Assembly (NCBI RefSeq): GCF_041537905.1
Contig: NZ_JBGRUO010000001.1
Coordinates: 372,001 to 436,000 of the forward strand
Direction: 5' to 3'
Source: Ruegeria_C sp041537905
GTDB lineage: Bacteria > Pseudomonadota > Alphaproteobacteria > Rhodobacterales > Rhodobacteraceae
Length of the DNA: 64,000 bases
Under the pieces are notes generated by a model. The model searched no databases. It had not been told where the DNA came from and saw nothing but the letters and a program-made list of their open reading frames with translations. Positions within the stretch are counted from its first letter, which is position 1; each line of letters starts with the position of its first letter. The position numbers and the translations under genes were made by a program. Of the stretch, positions 9,092 through 18,680 are shown piece by piece.

Positions 9092-9946
9092 TCAGGCGCG
9101 CGACCAGGCGCGTTCGATGGTGCGGCGCAGGATGACGCCAGCCACATGTTTCTTGAACGCGACGGGGCCGCGATTGTCCTCGCTCGGGTCGATATCACCA
9201 AGCATGGCGGCAACGGCGGTTTTGATCGCGGCATCATCCACCGAAGTGCCGACAAGGGCGGTGCCTGCAGCTTCTGAATAGATGGGCGTATCGCTGAGAT
9301 TGGTCATCGCGATGGATGCGGCAACGCAAGCGCCGCCGTCGTTTACGATCTGCACAGCAGCGGCGGCGGTCGCATAATCGCCAATCTTGCGTTTTTGCTT
9401 TTCATAGGCATATCCACCCTCAGGCAGAGGAATCGTCACCGCTGTCAGCACCTCATCATCTTCCCGCGCCGTCATATATGCCGCCTCGTAGAACGCGCGC
9501 GCCCTGACCGAGCGCTCGCCGCCGGAGCCAACCAAAGTGAATTGCGCATCAAGGCATTGCATCAATCCCGGCATGTCATTGCCCGGATCCCCATTCGCCA
9601 CATTGCCACCAACCGTGCCCATATAGCGGACCTGCGGGTCAGCGATCTGCAAGGCGGCCTCTCGCAAGATCGGGGCCACATCCGCCAAAGCCGCGTGATC
9701 AATGATGTCGGCCTGCGTGACCATAGCGCCAATGCGGATGCTGTCCGCGTCAATTTCGATGCCGGACATGCCACCAACATCCTGAAGGTCGATCAGATGC
9801 GGCACCTCCGCCATGCGCAGCTTCATCATTGGAATAAGGCTGTGACCCCCAGCCATGACGCGGGCGTCGTCACCATGTTCTTCCAGCAGGGACAAGACCC
9901 CGGCCATATCCTTTGGACGATAATACTCGAACGCAGCTGGAATCAT
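9092..9946 (-). CDS. coxM: CO dehydrogenase medium FAD subunit
   Basis: A 284-residue FAD-binding subunit. Flavin contacts 'AGGHSLIPMMKLRMA' and 'TVGGNVANGDPGNDMPG' match the CoxM family. It accepts electrons from CoxS and delivers them to quinone. The ATG at 9946 is chosen because GGGAGGA lies about 6 bp upstream; the frame continues 23 codons further without family similarity. It is the first structural gene, 111 bp after the coxC sensor on the same strand. Confidence 0.94.
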   Translation of the reverse strand: MIPAAFEYYRPKDMAGVLSLLEEHGDDARVMAGGHSLIPMMKLRMAEVPHLIDLQDVGGMSGIEIDADSIRIGAMVTQADIIDHAALADVAPILREAALQIADPQVRYMGTVGGNVANGDPGNDMPGLMQCLDAQFTLVGSGGERSVRARAFYEAAYMTAREDDEVLTAVTIPLPEGGYAYEKQKRKIGDYATAAAAVQIVNDGGACVAASIAMTNLSDTPIYSEAAGTALVGTSVDDAAIKTAVAAMLGDIDPSEDNRGPVAFKKHVAGVILRRTIERAWSRA

Positions 9947-10057
9947 CGGCTTCCTCCCTAAAAGCGATTGTTCTGGCTGGGAGGGATTACTGCATACGCT
10001 CCGAAGCGGGAGCATCAGGAAATCAATGAAACACAGGCCTTTTGCACGAAATGCGCC

Positions 10058-11182
10058 CTAGACTGCACGAGCTGCGCCACCCTGAGCGGCAAGCGCATCC
10101 TGTATTGCCTTGAGCTTTGACCGGCTCACGGGGGCGGGCGGCAGATCAGCACCATCAAATATGCAGCGCCCCTTGTCCTTGGTCCGTTCAAAGCGGGCCA
10201 CCCGCCCCGGATTGACCAGGTAGCTTCGATGCGTTTGCAGGAACCCGACAGGCAGCAGCCGCTTTGACGCCTCGGTCACCGACCACACGCAAAAGAGGCG
10301 CTCATCCACCGTGTAGATTTGCGTGTAATGACCGTCGGCACGCACGAACAGCACATCGCTCGCCCAGATGAAAACCTTGCCGCCGTCCCGTTCACACGGG
10401 ATCTGCAATTGTGCCGCAGGTTCGGGTTCTGGCGACGGCTTAACCGGATTAGCAGCCTGACCATGGGTTGGCGCTACCAGATAGGTGACGCTCACCCAGA
10501 GACAGGCACCAAAAATGACAAAGCTGAAGAAGATCACGCCAAGTGCCAGTGTCTCATTGCTCATCAGGGGGCCGAACTCAGCCGGGCTGGGCTCAGCGAC
10601 AAATTTGGTTCCGGCCATCGCCAGAAAATGCACCGAACATACCGCAATCGCAAAGCAGAGCGTTCCCAGAACGATGTTGCGATTTGTCCGATGGCCATAG
10701 GCAATCCAGAACGCGAGGATGCACATACCTATTGCAACAATGGACGAGAAGACGACACCCCAAGGCGTGTAGATCGCCCGACACAGCTCCAACCCGGCCA
10801 TGCCGATATAGTGCATCACCAGTATGCCGACCCCAACGATGCCGCCCGCAAGCGTGATTACGGTCGAGGTGCGTTCCGCGAAATGCACGAGGATCAAGGC
10901 GGCCCCCACAAGCAAAATCGCAGACAAGGCAGAGACAAGCGTGATCGCGGCGTCATAATAAAACAGGATCGGAAGCTGCAGCCCCAACATGGCAACAAAA
11001 TGCATCGCCCAGATGCCTCCGCCCAGCGCGATTGCGGCAAGTGCGATGGATGCCTTTTTCTGGAACATCGGCTTTTTCGAGAGGTCTCGTGTAAGCGAAA
11101 GACCGGTGAAACCTGCCACGAGCGCAACCACGAACGACATCGCGATCAGAAAGCCGCTGTGGGTGAAGCTGAGAAATTCCAT
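10058..11182 (-). CDS. coxC: CoxC-like MHYT-domain membrane sensor with LytTR DNA-binding domain
   Basis: About 374 residues. The N-terminal half has some seven hydrophobic segments with three MHYT-type repeats, seen as 'MHFVAM', 'MHYIGM' and 'VHFLAM'; this fold was proposed to bind metal and sense diatomic gases such as CO or O2. The C-terminal 110 residues form a LytTR domain ('FIWASDVLFVRADGHYTQIYT', 'LQTHRSYLVNPGRVARFERT'). CoxC and CoxH of Oligotropha have the same MHYT-LytTR layout and coxC precedes coxM there too. It is probably a membrane-bound CO-responsive transcription regulator. A TTG at 11200 is an alternative start; neither start has a strong Shine-Dalgarno site. Confidence 0.88.
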   Translation of the reverse strand: MEFLSFTHSGFLIAMSFVVALVAGFTGLSLTRDLSKKPMFQKKASIALAAIALGGGIWAMHFVAMLGLQLPILFYYDAAITLVSALSAILLVGAALILVHFAERTSTVITLAGGIVGVGILVMHYIGMAGLELCRAIYTPWGVVFSSIVAIGMCILAFWIAYGHRTNRNIVLGTLCFAIAVCSVHFLAMAGTKFVAEPSPAEFGPLMSNETLALGVIFFSFVIFGACLWVSVTYLVAPTHGQAANPVKPSPEPEPAAQLQIPCERDGGKVFIWASDVLFVRADGHYTQIYTVDERLFCVWSVTEASKRLLPVGFLQTHRSYLVNPGRVARFERTKDKGRCIFDGADLPPAPVSRSKLKAIQDALAAQGGAARAV

Positions 11183-11554
11183 TTGGCTGAAGATGACCAA
11201 AATTCATTTATTTTGCAAATATCGCACGCTGCTTGGGTTCGGTCACATACAGTAGGGGCCAGTCGCACTCAGACGCCCCAAGGACATCTGCTGCAAAGTA
11301 ATGCCTTCGCAGCGAAGCCGCTCCTTCCCCCCCTGCCCGGCAACCTCGTGGTTTTGCTGAAACCGTGCCACATAGGCCAACAGGCCGTTGGTATGCTTGG
11401 CGGACAGGTGATTTTCGATGGCGATCTGAGTGGACAAGGTGTTATGGCACCCCGCGAATGGCTCGCACGGGATCACCGGACGATGCGTTGGGGAAGATAC
11501 CAAGCAACGACGTGACCCTCGGCAAGCGGGACGAACAAAGGACAGAGAACGGCC
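11183..11554. other. Intergenic region between coxC and cphB, no gene recognised
   Basis: 372 bp between divergent genes. An AT-rich tract next to coxC (about 11190-11225) suits a promoter. A short palindrome, CTTCG-CAG-CGAAG, lies at 11305-11317. Open frames on both strands show no recognisable family. The cphB ATG is preceded only by a weak purine stretch. Confidence 0.5.
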
Positions 11555-12430
11555 ATGTGCCCAGCACCAGCAAACGAAGATACCGATCGCGGTTTCATCA
11601 TTCCGATCGGCGGGGGCGAAGACCGGGTCAAAGAGATGCAGATTCACCGGAAGTTCCTGGACCTGTCCGGTGGGCCAGACGCAGATATCGTGGTGATTCC
11701 AACGGCATCAATGCTGGAAGAGACCGGTCCCGACTATCACCGCATCTTCTCTGATCTGGGGGCCGGTACGGTCGAGTTTCTGCCCATCTCGCGCCGGGCC
11801 GATTGTGACAACCCCGAGTTTGCCGACATGCTGGACCGGGCGACCGGGATTTTCATGACGGGCGGCAACCAGCTCCGCCTTTCGGCCATTCTTGGCGGCA
11901 CGCTCGTTGCGCAGAAGATTCGCCGTCGAAATGCAGCGGGTGTACCCGTTGCAGGCACCTCCGCCGGTGCCTCTATTATGTCCGAACACATGGTTGCCGG
12001 TGGCAGCAGCAACGCCGCACCCGCCGAGGGCAACATCACGCTGGCTCCCGGCATGGGGCTGACCAACGCGGTGATCATCGACCAGCATTTCACCCAGCGC
12101 AACCGGCTGGGCCGGCTGTTAACGGCTTCTTCGTTCAACCCTTTTCTGATCGGCCTGGGGATCGACGAGGACACGGCCGCCTTCATCGGTCCCGACAATA
12201 TTGTGGAGGTTGTGGGCAGCGGGACGGTCACGGTTGTCGACGCCAGCCATCTGACCCACTCGTCCATGTGGGACGCGCGCCGCGGCGAGGCGCTCAGCCT
12301 TCTGGGTCTGCGTCTTGACGTTTTAGGTGAAGGGTGCCGTTATGACCTTACGGCACGTCAGGCCTATCCACCCGATGAGCATGCGGCGTTCTGCACCCTG
12401 CCAATGCCAAGTGGAGGCAACATCGGGTGA
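11555..12430 (+). CDS. cphB: Cyanophycinase
   Basis: A 291-residue protein of the peptidase S51 family. The nucleophile elbow is 'GTSAGAS' with Ser136, and 'FMTGGNQLRL' precedes it. Cyanophycinase cleaves the Asp-Arg polymer cyanophycin to beta-Asp-Arg dipeptides in the cytoplasm. It is 36 bp upstream of cphA, giving the usual synthesis/degradation pair for a nitrogen and carbon reserve polymer. Length is normal for bacterial CphB. No signal peptide is visible, so it is the intracellular type. Confidence 0.93.
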   Translation: MCPAPANEDTDRGFIIPIGGGEDRVKEMQIHRKFLDLSGGPDADIVVIPTASMLEETGPDYHRIFSDLGAGTVEFLPISRRADCDNPEFADMLDRATGIFMTGGNQLRLSAILGGTLVAQKIRRRNAAGVPVAGTSAGASIMSEHMVAGGSSNAAPAEGNITLAPGMGLTNAVIIDQHFTQRNRLGRLLTASSFNPFLIGLGIDEDTAAFIGPDNIVEVVGSGTVTVVDASHLTHSSMWDARRGEALSLLGLRLDVLGEGCRYDLTARQAYPPDEHAAFCTLPMPSGGNIG

Positions 12431-12466
12431 TCGGGGGGGAACAATAATTCTGGAACGGGGAAGCCT

Positions 12467-15268
12467 ATGAAAATCGTCTCAACCAATGTCTATGTCGGCC
12501 CGAATGTCTGGGCGAGCTTTCCGGTCATAAGACATGTCATTGATTTGGGATTTCTGGAAGACTGGCCCTCGGCAAAAATCGGTAGCGAATTCATCGACGG
12601 CCTGATCGCGGCATTGCCGGGCCTGTCAGAGCATGGCTGCTCTTATCGTGAACCCGGCGGGTTCATCCGACGTCTGCGCGAAGATGACGGCACCTGGCTG
12701 GGCCATGTGATGGAACATTGCGCATTGGAGATTCAGGGTGTTGCAGGCACCGATGTGACGTTTGGGCGGACCCGGTCCACCGGCGAGCCCGGACAGTACA
12801 ACATGGTCTACCAGTACCGGCAGCGCGATGTTGGTCTGGATGCCGGCAAGCTGGCGCTGCGGTTGTTGATGCATCTGCTGCCACAGGCGCTGAAAGATCA
12901 GTCCGACTATGAGTTCGACGAGGACTTCAACTGGGAAGAGGAACTGCGTACCTTCGTATTGCGTGCGCAGCGCAAGGAGTTTGGCCCCTCGACGGGCTCT
13001 CTGGTCAAGGCGGCGGAAGAGCGGGATATCCCCTGGATCAGGCTCAACGAATACTCGCTGGTCCAGTTTGGTCATGGCAAATATCAAAAGCGAATTCAGG
13101 CGACGATCACCTCTGAAACCAAACATATCGCGGTCGAAATCTCCTGCGACAAGGAAGATACTCATAACCTGCTGAATGATCTCGGGCTGCCGGTGCCGCA
13201 GCAGCATATGGTCTATAGCGGCCGTGAAGCCATCCGCGCCGCGCGTCGCATCGGTCATCCGGTTGTCATCAAACCGCTGGATGCAAACCATGGGCGCGGC
13301 GTGTCAATCAACCTCAACAGTGACGAAGAGGTTGAGGCGGGTTTTCACGAGGCCAAGGAACACTCCAAAAGCCGCGCCATTCTGGTTGAGAGCTTTGTCA
13401 CCGGGTTCGACCACCGGATGCTGGTCATCAACAACAAGCTTGAAGCGGTGGCAAAACGCGTGCCCGGGCATGTGGTTGGTAACGGCAAAAGCACCATCGC
13501 CGAGTTGGTCGACATCGTGAACCTCGACCCGCGCCGAGGGATTGGCCACGAAAAGGTGCTGACCCAGCTGGAATTGGACAATCAGGCCAACCGGTTGCTG
13601 GCCGAAGCCGGGTACAGCGCCGAAACCGTTTTGCCTGAAGGTGAGACCTTCTACCTGCGCTCGACGGCAAACCTGTCAACGGGCGGCACCTCGATAGACA
13701 TGACCGATGTTGTCCATCCCGACAATCGCGACATGGCAGAGCGCGCGATCATGGCCGTTGGGTTGGACGTGGGCGGGGTCGATTTCCTGATTGATGACAT
13801 CACCAGATCGTACAAGGAAATCGGCGGAGCGATTGTCGAGGTGAACGCCGCTCCGGGGTTCCGCATGCATGTTGCACCCTCCGAGGGTCAGTCGCGCGAC
13901 GTCTCGGGCAAGGTGATGGACATGCTGTTCCCAACCGGGGAAGAGGCGCGCATCCCGATCGCGGCGATCACCGGCACCAACGGGAAAACCACCACCTCGC
14001 GGATGCTGGGCCATATCATGAAGGGCAGCGGCAAGACGGTCGGCATGACATCGACCGACGGCGTCTATGTGGATGGCAAGCTGAGCGTCAAGGGCGACAT
14101 GACGGGGCCCAAGGCCGCGCAGATTGTTCTGCGCGATCCGATGGTGGATTTTGCGGTTATGGAAACCGCGCGCGGCGGGCTGGTGCGGTCCGGCCTCGGG
14201 TACCAGCGTTCCAACGTGGCGGCCTGTCTGAACGTCTCTGCCGATCACCTTGGCCTGCGCGGGATCAACACGGTCGAGGAACTGGCCGTCGTCAAACGTG
14301 TGGTGGTGGAAAGCGCGACGGAAACGGCCGTTCTGAACGCAGATGATATCAACTGCCTCAAGATGGCGGATTATGCTGACGTCAACGCGATCTTCTATGT
14401 CACCACCAATCCCGGGCACAGTCTGGTGAAGGAACATATCAAGGCGGGCGGAAAGGCCATCGTGCTGGAAAGTGGCATGAATGGCGACATGCTGACCATC
14501 TATGACAATGGCCTGCATATGCCCGTGCTCTGGTCGCATCTGATCCCGGCGGCGCTGGAAGGCAAGGCGATCTTCAACGTCCAGAACGCGATGTTCGCAG
14601 CCGCCATGGCCTATAGTTTCGGAGTTGACCTAGACAATATCCGCCATGGACTCAGGACCTTTGACACCAGCTATTTCCAGGCTCCGGGCCGGATGAATGT
14701 CTATGACGAGCATCCGTTCAAAGTTATCCTGGATTACGCCCATAACCCGGCCGCCATTGGCGTGGTAACTGATCTTGTCGAACGGCTGGACGTCAAGCGC
14801 CGCCGTATCGCTGTGGCCGCGATGCCAGGTGACCGGCGGGACGAGGATATTCTGGAAAGCGCGGGTATTCTTGCCGGGCATTTCGATCACTACATCTGCA
14901 AGGCGGATGATCATCGCCGTGGGCGCGGCCATGATGAGGTGCCGCAGATGATCAAGGCAGAGTTGATGCGCAAGGGTGTGCCCGAAAGCGCAATCAGCAT
15001 CATCCCCGACGAGGTCGAAGCGGTGAATGCCGGGCTGGAAATGGCCGCTTCAGGCGACCTGCTTGTCATCTTCGGCGATGACAGCGCGCGCTGCTGGAAA
15101 CAGATCATCTATCACAACGCGGGCGATGCGGAGGCCGAAGCCGAGGTGCAAAGCCTAAGGCCTGCAGCGGTGACAGACTTCGAGGAGATGCTCGATTCCG
15201 ATCAGTCGCTCATTCGCGATGAACGCGGCGTGCGCCTCGCACGCGAGATAGACGAAGAAGCCGATTGA
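12467..15268 (+). CDS. cphA: Cyanophycin synthetase
   Basis: A 933-residue enzyme with the full three-part CphA structure: an N-terminal domain (about 1-160), an ATP-grasp domain (about 220-480, with 'HPVVIKPLDANHGRGV' and 'IVEVNAAPGFRMH') and a C-terminal Mur-ligase domain with P-loop 'ITGTNGKTTTSRM' near residue 505. It extends the polymer by adding Asp with one ATP site and Arg to each side chain with the other. Both ATP sites look intact, so an active synthetase is expected. The Mur-ligase paralogue follows with 14 bp spacing. Confidence 0.95.
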   Translation: MKIVSTNVYVGPNVWASFPVIRHVIDLGFLEDWPSAKIGSEFIDGLIAALPGLSEHGCSYREPGGFIRRLREDDGTWLGHVMEHCALEIQGVAGTDVTFGRTRSTGEPGQYNMVYQYRQRDVGLDAGKLALRLLMHLLPQALKDQSDYEFDEDFNWEEELRTFVLRAQRKEFGPSTGSLVKAAEERDIPWIRLNEYSLVQFGHGKYQKRIQATITSETKHIAVEISCDKEDTHNLLNDLGLPVPQQHMVYSGREAIRAARRIGHPVVIKPLDANHGRGVSINLNSDEEVEAGFHEAKEHSKSRAILVESFVTGFDHRMLVINNKLEAVAKRVPGHVVGNGKSTIAELVDIVNLDPRRGIGHEKVLTQLELDNQANRLLAEAGYSAETVLPEGETFYLRSTANLSTGGTSIDMTDVVHPDNRDMAERAIMAVGLDVGGVDFLIDDITRSYKEIGGAIVEVNAAPGFRMHVAPSEGQSRDVSGKVMDMLFPTGEEARIPIAAITGTNGKTTTSRMLGHIMKGSGKTVGMTSTDGVYVDGKLSVKGDMTGPKAAQIVLRDPMVDFAVMETARGGLVRSGLGYQRSNVAACLNVSADHLGLRGINTVEELAVVKRVVVESATETAVLNADDINCLKMADYADVNAIFYVTTNPGHSLVKEHIKAGGKAIVLESGMNGDMLTIYDNGLHMPVLWSHLIPAALEGKAIFNVQNAMFAAAMAYSFGVDLDNIRHGLRTFDTSYFQAPGRMNVYDEHPFKVILDYAHNPAAIGVVTDLVERLDVKRRRIAVAAMPGDRRDEDILESAGILAGHFDHYICKADDHRRGRGHDEVPQMIKAELMRKGVPESAISIIPDEVEAVNAGLEMAASGDLLVIFGDDSARCWKQIIYHNAGDAEAEAEVQSLRPAAVTDFEEMLDSDQSLIRDERGVRLAREIDEEAD

Positions 15269-15282
15269 TCGGAGGATCGCCG

Positions 15283-17025
15283 ATGGATCGTATCGAAGAG
15301 CTTGAAACAGCATTGACGATTGTCAGCGCGACCGCTGACCACATTCGTGTCGACGATGCCCGCCGCCTGACCGGACCAGGGCTGCTATGGGAACGCCCCG
15401 GCGCAGTGATCGACGTGTTCGTCGAAGATGTGGATCTCGACCTGATTGCGCGTTTGTGGGACCGCCACGCCCGGAGCGTTCTGGATGCGTTGGGCTGGCA
15501 GAAAGAAAAACACATCGTGCGCCAGTTTCAGGGCGGCGTGAACCTCGCGATCTCGGCCCCGATGGATCAGCTTTATTCGTCGATATTTGTCGCTCAGACC
15601 GCGTGGCACTTCTGCGCTGCTGAGCTGTTGGAGCAGACGCCGGGTGATTTTAACGCCATGATCGCGGATGTCAAAACGGTGATGGCGAAAGAGGCGAACC
15701 CTGCTCTGATCGCATTGATCACCGCCGCCCAGGGTCACGGCGTCGATATCCTATGCGATGATGATGAGGTCTCCATCGGGCACGGCGCGGGCAGTCAGGT
15801 ATGGCCGGTCGACGCCTTGCCGACACCGGAGCAGGTTGACTGGGAGAGGCTGCATGATGTGCCCATCGCTTTTGTCACCGGAACCAATGGCAAGACCACC
15901 ACGACCCGGATTTGTGCGGCAATTGTCCGGGCGGCGGGAAAAACGGCGGGGCTGACCTCCACCGATTTTGTTCGGGTCGGGGACGACATTCTTGATCGCG
16001 GCGACTATTCGGGTCCAGGCGGGGCCCGAATGCTGTTGCGCGATCCCCGCCTGGAGGTCGCCATTCTAGAGGTCGCGCGTGGAGGCATTTTACGGCGCGG
16101 CCTGCCGACGCGGCGGGCAAGGGTTGCCGTAGTCACAAATGTCGCCAATGACCATCTGGGGCAATATGGCGTGAACACCGTCCCGGACTTGGCTCAGGCA
16201 AAGTTTGCGGTTCGCAGAACCCTGTCCGAGGGCGGCATACTAGCTCTGAACGCCGATGACGCCTTTGTCGTGGCCGAGGCCGATCGCGCTAACGCGACGA
16301 TCTGGTGGTTTTCACTGGACCCAAACGCACCAAAAATCACAGCAGCCCGTTTGGGTGGCCACCCCTGCGCTTATCTGCTGGACGGTATGCTGGTGTTCTT
16401 TGACGGCAAGTTCGAGCATCCGTTGACACCCGTTCGCGACGTACCAATCACGATGAATGGCGCGGCCAGATACAATGTTTCTAACGCCTTGGCCGCCGTC
16501 TGCGTTGGAAAGGCAATGGGTTTGGAGGAACGCGACATCCGCTCCGGCCTTGCGAATTTCAAACCTGACGCGAAAGACAACCCAGGGCGTTGCAACGAGT
16601 TTTCGCATAACGGTGCGCGCGTCTTTGTGGATTTCGCACATAACCCGCATTCGATCGCTGCCGTATGCGAGGCGATGTCCGCCATCCCGGCCAAACGTCG
16701 GTTTATCATGCTCAGCCACGCAGGCGATCGATCTGATCAGGACATCCATGATGTCACCCTGACGGCGTTGGAGTTCAAGCCTGATATCGTGGTCGCGGTG
16801 GAAATGGAGAACTACTTGCGCGGGCGCGAGTTGGGAGAAATTCCAGCCCTTATCAGGCAGGCGGCAATCGATGAAGGTCTGACCTCGGATAGCGTGCTGT
16901 TTGCTGGCTCGCCCACGGAAGCGGCGCGCATGATACTGGATCAGGTACAGCCCAATGACCTGGCACTGCTGCTGGTGTTGTCCGAACGGGATGCGGTTTT
17001 TGAGCTCTTGGAGGATCGGGCCTGA
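15283..17025 (+). CDS. CphA-like Mur ligase paralogue lacking the ATP-grasp domain
   Basis: A 580-residue protein. Residues about 190-570 form a Mur-ligase domain with P-loop 'VTGTNGKTTTTRI' near 200, 'LEVARGGILRRGL' and 'FVDFAHNPHSI', closely parallel to the C-terminal half of the upstream CphA. The N-terminal 190 residues are unlike CphA at first. They end with a short stretch ('LITAAQGHGVDILCDDDEVSIGHGAG') that resembles the edge of the ATP-grasp region, then jump straight to the Mur domain. The ATG at 15283 follows GGAGGA at 15271-15276; an ATG at 15265 overlapping the cphA stop is the alternative. It could add Arg to a preformed Asp chain, assist CphA, or make another isopeptide; function unproven. 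Confidence 0.83.
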   Translation: MDRIEELETALTIVSATADHIRVDDARRLTGPGLLWERPGAVIDVFVEDVDLDLIARLWDRHARSVLDALGWQKEKHIVRQFQGGVNLAISAPMDQLYSSIFVAQTAWHFCAAELLEQTPGDFNAMIADVKTVMAKEANPALIALITAAQGHGVDILCDDDEVSIGHGAGSQVWPVDALPTPEQVDWERLHDVPIAFVTGTNGKTTTTRICAAIVRAAGKTAGLTSTDFVRVGDDILDRGDYSGPGGARMLLRDPRLEVAILEVARGGILRRGLPTRRARVAVVTNVANDHLGQYGVNTVPDLAQAKFAVRRTLSEGGILALNADDAFVVAEADRANATIWWFSLDPNAPKITAARLGGHPCAYLLDGMLVFFDGKFEHPLTPVRDVPITMNGAARYNVSNALAAVCVGKAMGLEERDIRSGLANFKPDAKDNPGRCNEFSHNGARVFVDFAHNPHSIAAVCEAMSAIPAKRRFIMLSHAGDRSDQDIHDVTLTALEFKPDIVVAVEMENYLRGRELGEIPALIRQAAIDEGLTSDSVLFAGSPTEAARMILDQVQPNDLALLLVLSERDAVFELLEDRA

Positions 17026-17238
17026 CTGAATGGATTGCGTTGCACAAGCTTTGGATCGATCGGAGGCAACAAGTTATAGGAACTGACTATCCTGCAACTC
17101 CGAACCCATCCTGCTTGGAACCCCATTTGATGTCGGAACCTTGGCGAAGACCAGTTTTGCCACTGGACAGAAACCATGTTGTGGACCGCGCCATATCCGG
17201 GTTAGGAAGCGGACATTCACCACCAAGGGCCAACACAA

Positions 17239-17931
17239 ATGAGGATGCGTGACACTTTTTTGAAGCCAATGCATCCAGAGGGTCGCAAGTTTGTCATAGT
17301 ATTCGCCATCGTGACGGCGCTGATATTTCAAATTTCATCGATCCTCGGCTGGATCGGTGTCGGACTGACTGTCTGGTGTTACTATTTCTTTCGTGACCCA
17401 CAACGATCGACGCCGCTGCGAGAGGGGCTGATCGTAAGCCCGGCAGACGGTGTCGTGTCGCTGATCCAGTCTGCGGTTCCGCCCCCTGAACTTGGAATGC
17501 CCGACCAAGCTCTCACCCGCGTCAGCGTGTTCATGAGCGTTTTCAACTGCCATGTGAATCGCGCGCCGATTGCAGGGGAAATCCTGGAAATCGCGTATCG
17601 ACCAGGAAAATTCTTCAACGCCTCGCTCGACAAAGCCAGCGCAGACAATGAACGCAACAGCCTCTGTATTCAATTGGCTGATGGACGCCAGGTTGCGGTC
17701 GTGCAGATTGCAGGCCTCGTTGCTCGGCGAATAGTGTGTTTCGTTACAAAGGGAAGCCAGATCGGGGCCGGCGAACGCTTTGGATTGATCCGCTTTGGCT
17801 CGCGGCTGGATGTCTATCTCCCGGATGGGGTTCAACCCCTGGTCAGCGTGGGGCAAACGATGATCGCCGGCGAAACCGTCTTGGCCGATCTGGCGAGTGA
17901 CGAGCCGGCGCGAACGGCCCGTACGGATTGA
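17239..17931 (+). CDS. psd: Phosphatidylserine decarboxylase proenzyme
   Basis: A 230-residue short-type Psd. The self-cleavage site that creates the pyruvoyl group is Gly187-Ser188 in 'IRFGSRLDVYLP', and the conserved 'VFMSVFNCHVNRAP' stretch is present near 96-110. Two hydrophobic segments at 18-50 anchor it to the inner membrane. It converts phosphatidylserine to phosphatidylethanolamine. The pssA start lies 2 bp after its stop, so substrate maker and user are co-transcribed. Confidence 0.94.
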   Translation: MRMRDTFLKPMHPEGRKFVIVFAIVTALIFQISSILGWIGVGLTVWCYYFFRDPQRSTPLREGLIVSPADGVVSLIQSAVPPPELGMPDQALTRVSVFMSVFNCHVNRAPIAGEILEIAYRPGKFFNASLDKASADNERNSLCIQLADGRQVAVVQIAGLVARRIVCFVTKGSQIGAGERFGLIRFGSRLDVYLPDGVQPLVSVGQTMIAGETVLADLASDEPARTARTD

Positions 17932-17933
17932 AA

Positions 17934-18671
17934 ATGTCAGAGCCTTCGCCAGACAACAAGCGCGACCTGCCGGTTATTCATCTGTTGCCCAACCTGCTGA
18001 CGATCACAGCGATCTGCGCCGGGCTTACAGCCGTTAGTTTTGGATATCAGGGTGATTTTGAAACGGCGGTCAAGCTGGTGCTGTTGGCGGTCGTGCTTGA
18101 TGGTCTCGATGGACGTCTCGCGCGTTTGATGCACAGTCAGAGCTCTTTTGGTGCGGAGCTGGATTCGCTGGCTGACTTCGTCAATTTTGGAGTGGCGCCA
18201 GGACTGATACTATATGTCTGGGCGTTGCAGGATTTTAGCGCCGGTTGGTTGGCCGTGCTGGGCTATGTCGTCTGCTGCATGCTCCGTCTGGCTCGGTTCA
18301 ATGTGACGAACAAGTCGGCCACTGAGAACACCCAGAGCGACTTCTTTGAAGGCGTGCCGTCACCTGCGGCTGCTCTTCTTATCATGCTACCAATGTACGT
18401 GTCTTTCTTGTTCCCCGATATGCCTCTGGCGCCGCCTGTTCTCATCGCAGGCTACCTGCTGGTCGTCGGAGTTCTTATGATCAGCCGAGTTCCTTCGTAC
18501 TCTTTCAAGAACATCTCGATTTCTCGCGGAAATGCAAAATTCCTGATGTTGGGGTTCGCTCTCTTGCTGTCGGCATTGCTCATCTATCTCTGGGCAACGC
18601 TCGCTCTCATATCGATCATCTATATCGTAAGCTTGGTTCTGGCACATTACGCGGCACGAAAATCCAATTGA
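17934..18671 (+). CDS. pssA: CDP-diacylglycerol-serine O-phosphatidyltransferase
   Basis: A 245-residue integral membrane CDP-alcohol phosphatidyltransferase. The family motif DGx2ARx8Gx3Dx3D is visible as 'LDGLDGRLARLMHSQSSFG' followed by 'AELDSLADFVNFG'. It makes phosphatidylserine from CDP-diacylglycerol and serine, feeding Psd encoded just upstream. The ATG at 17934 is the first ATG after the psd stop; a TTG at 17928 would overlap it. Convergent with the following metallophosphoesterase gene, 9 bp apart. Confidence 0.93.
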   Translation: MSEPSPDNKRDLPVIHLLPNLLTITAICAGLTAVSFGYQGDFETAVKLVLLAVVLDGLDGRLARLMHSQSSFGAELDSLADFVNFGVAPGLILYVWALQDFSAGWLAVLGYVVCCMLRLARFNVTNKSATENTQSDFFEGVPSPAAALLIMLPMYVSFLFPDMPLAPPVLIAGYLLVVGVLMISRVPSYSFKNISISRGNAKFLMLGFALLLSALLIYLWATLALISIIYIVSLVLAHYAARKSN

Positions 18672-18680
18672 ACGATTATG

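Noticed and set aside
11320..11350. CCCCTGCCCGGCAACC in the coxC-cphB spacer resembles the right end of the palindromic family
   Set aside because: The order of bases differs (CCCGGC rather than CCGGGC) and the left end and hairpin are missing.
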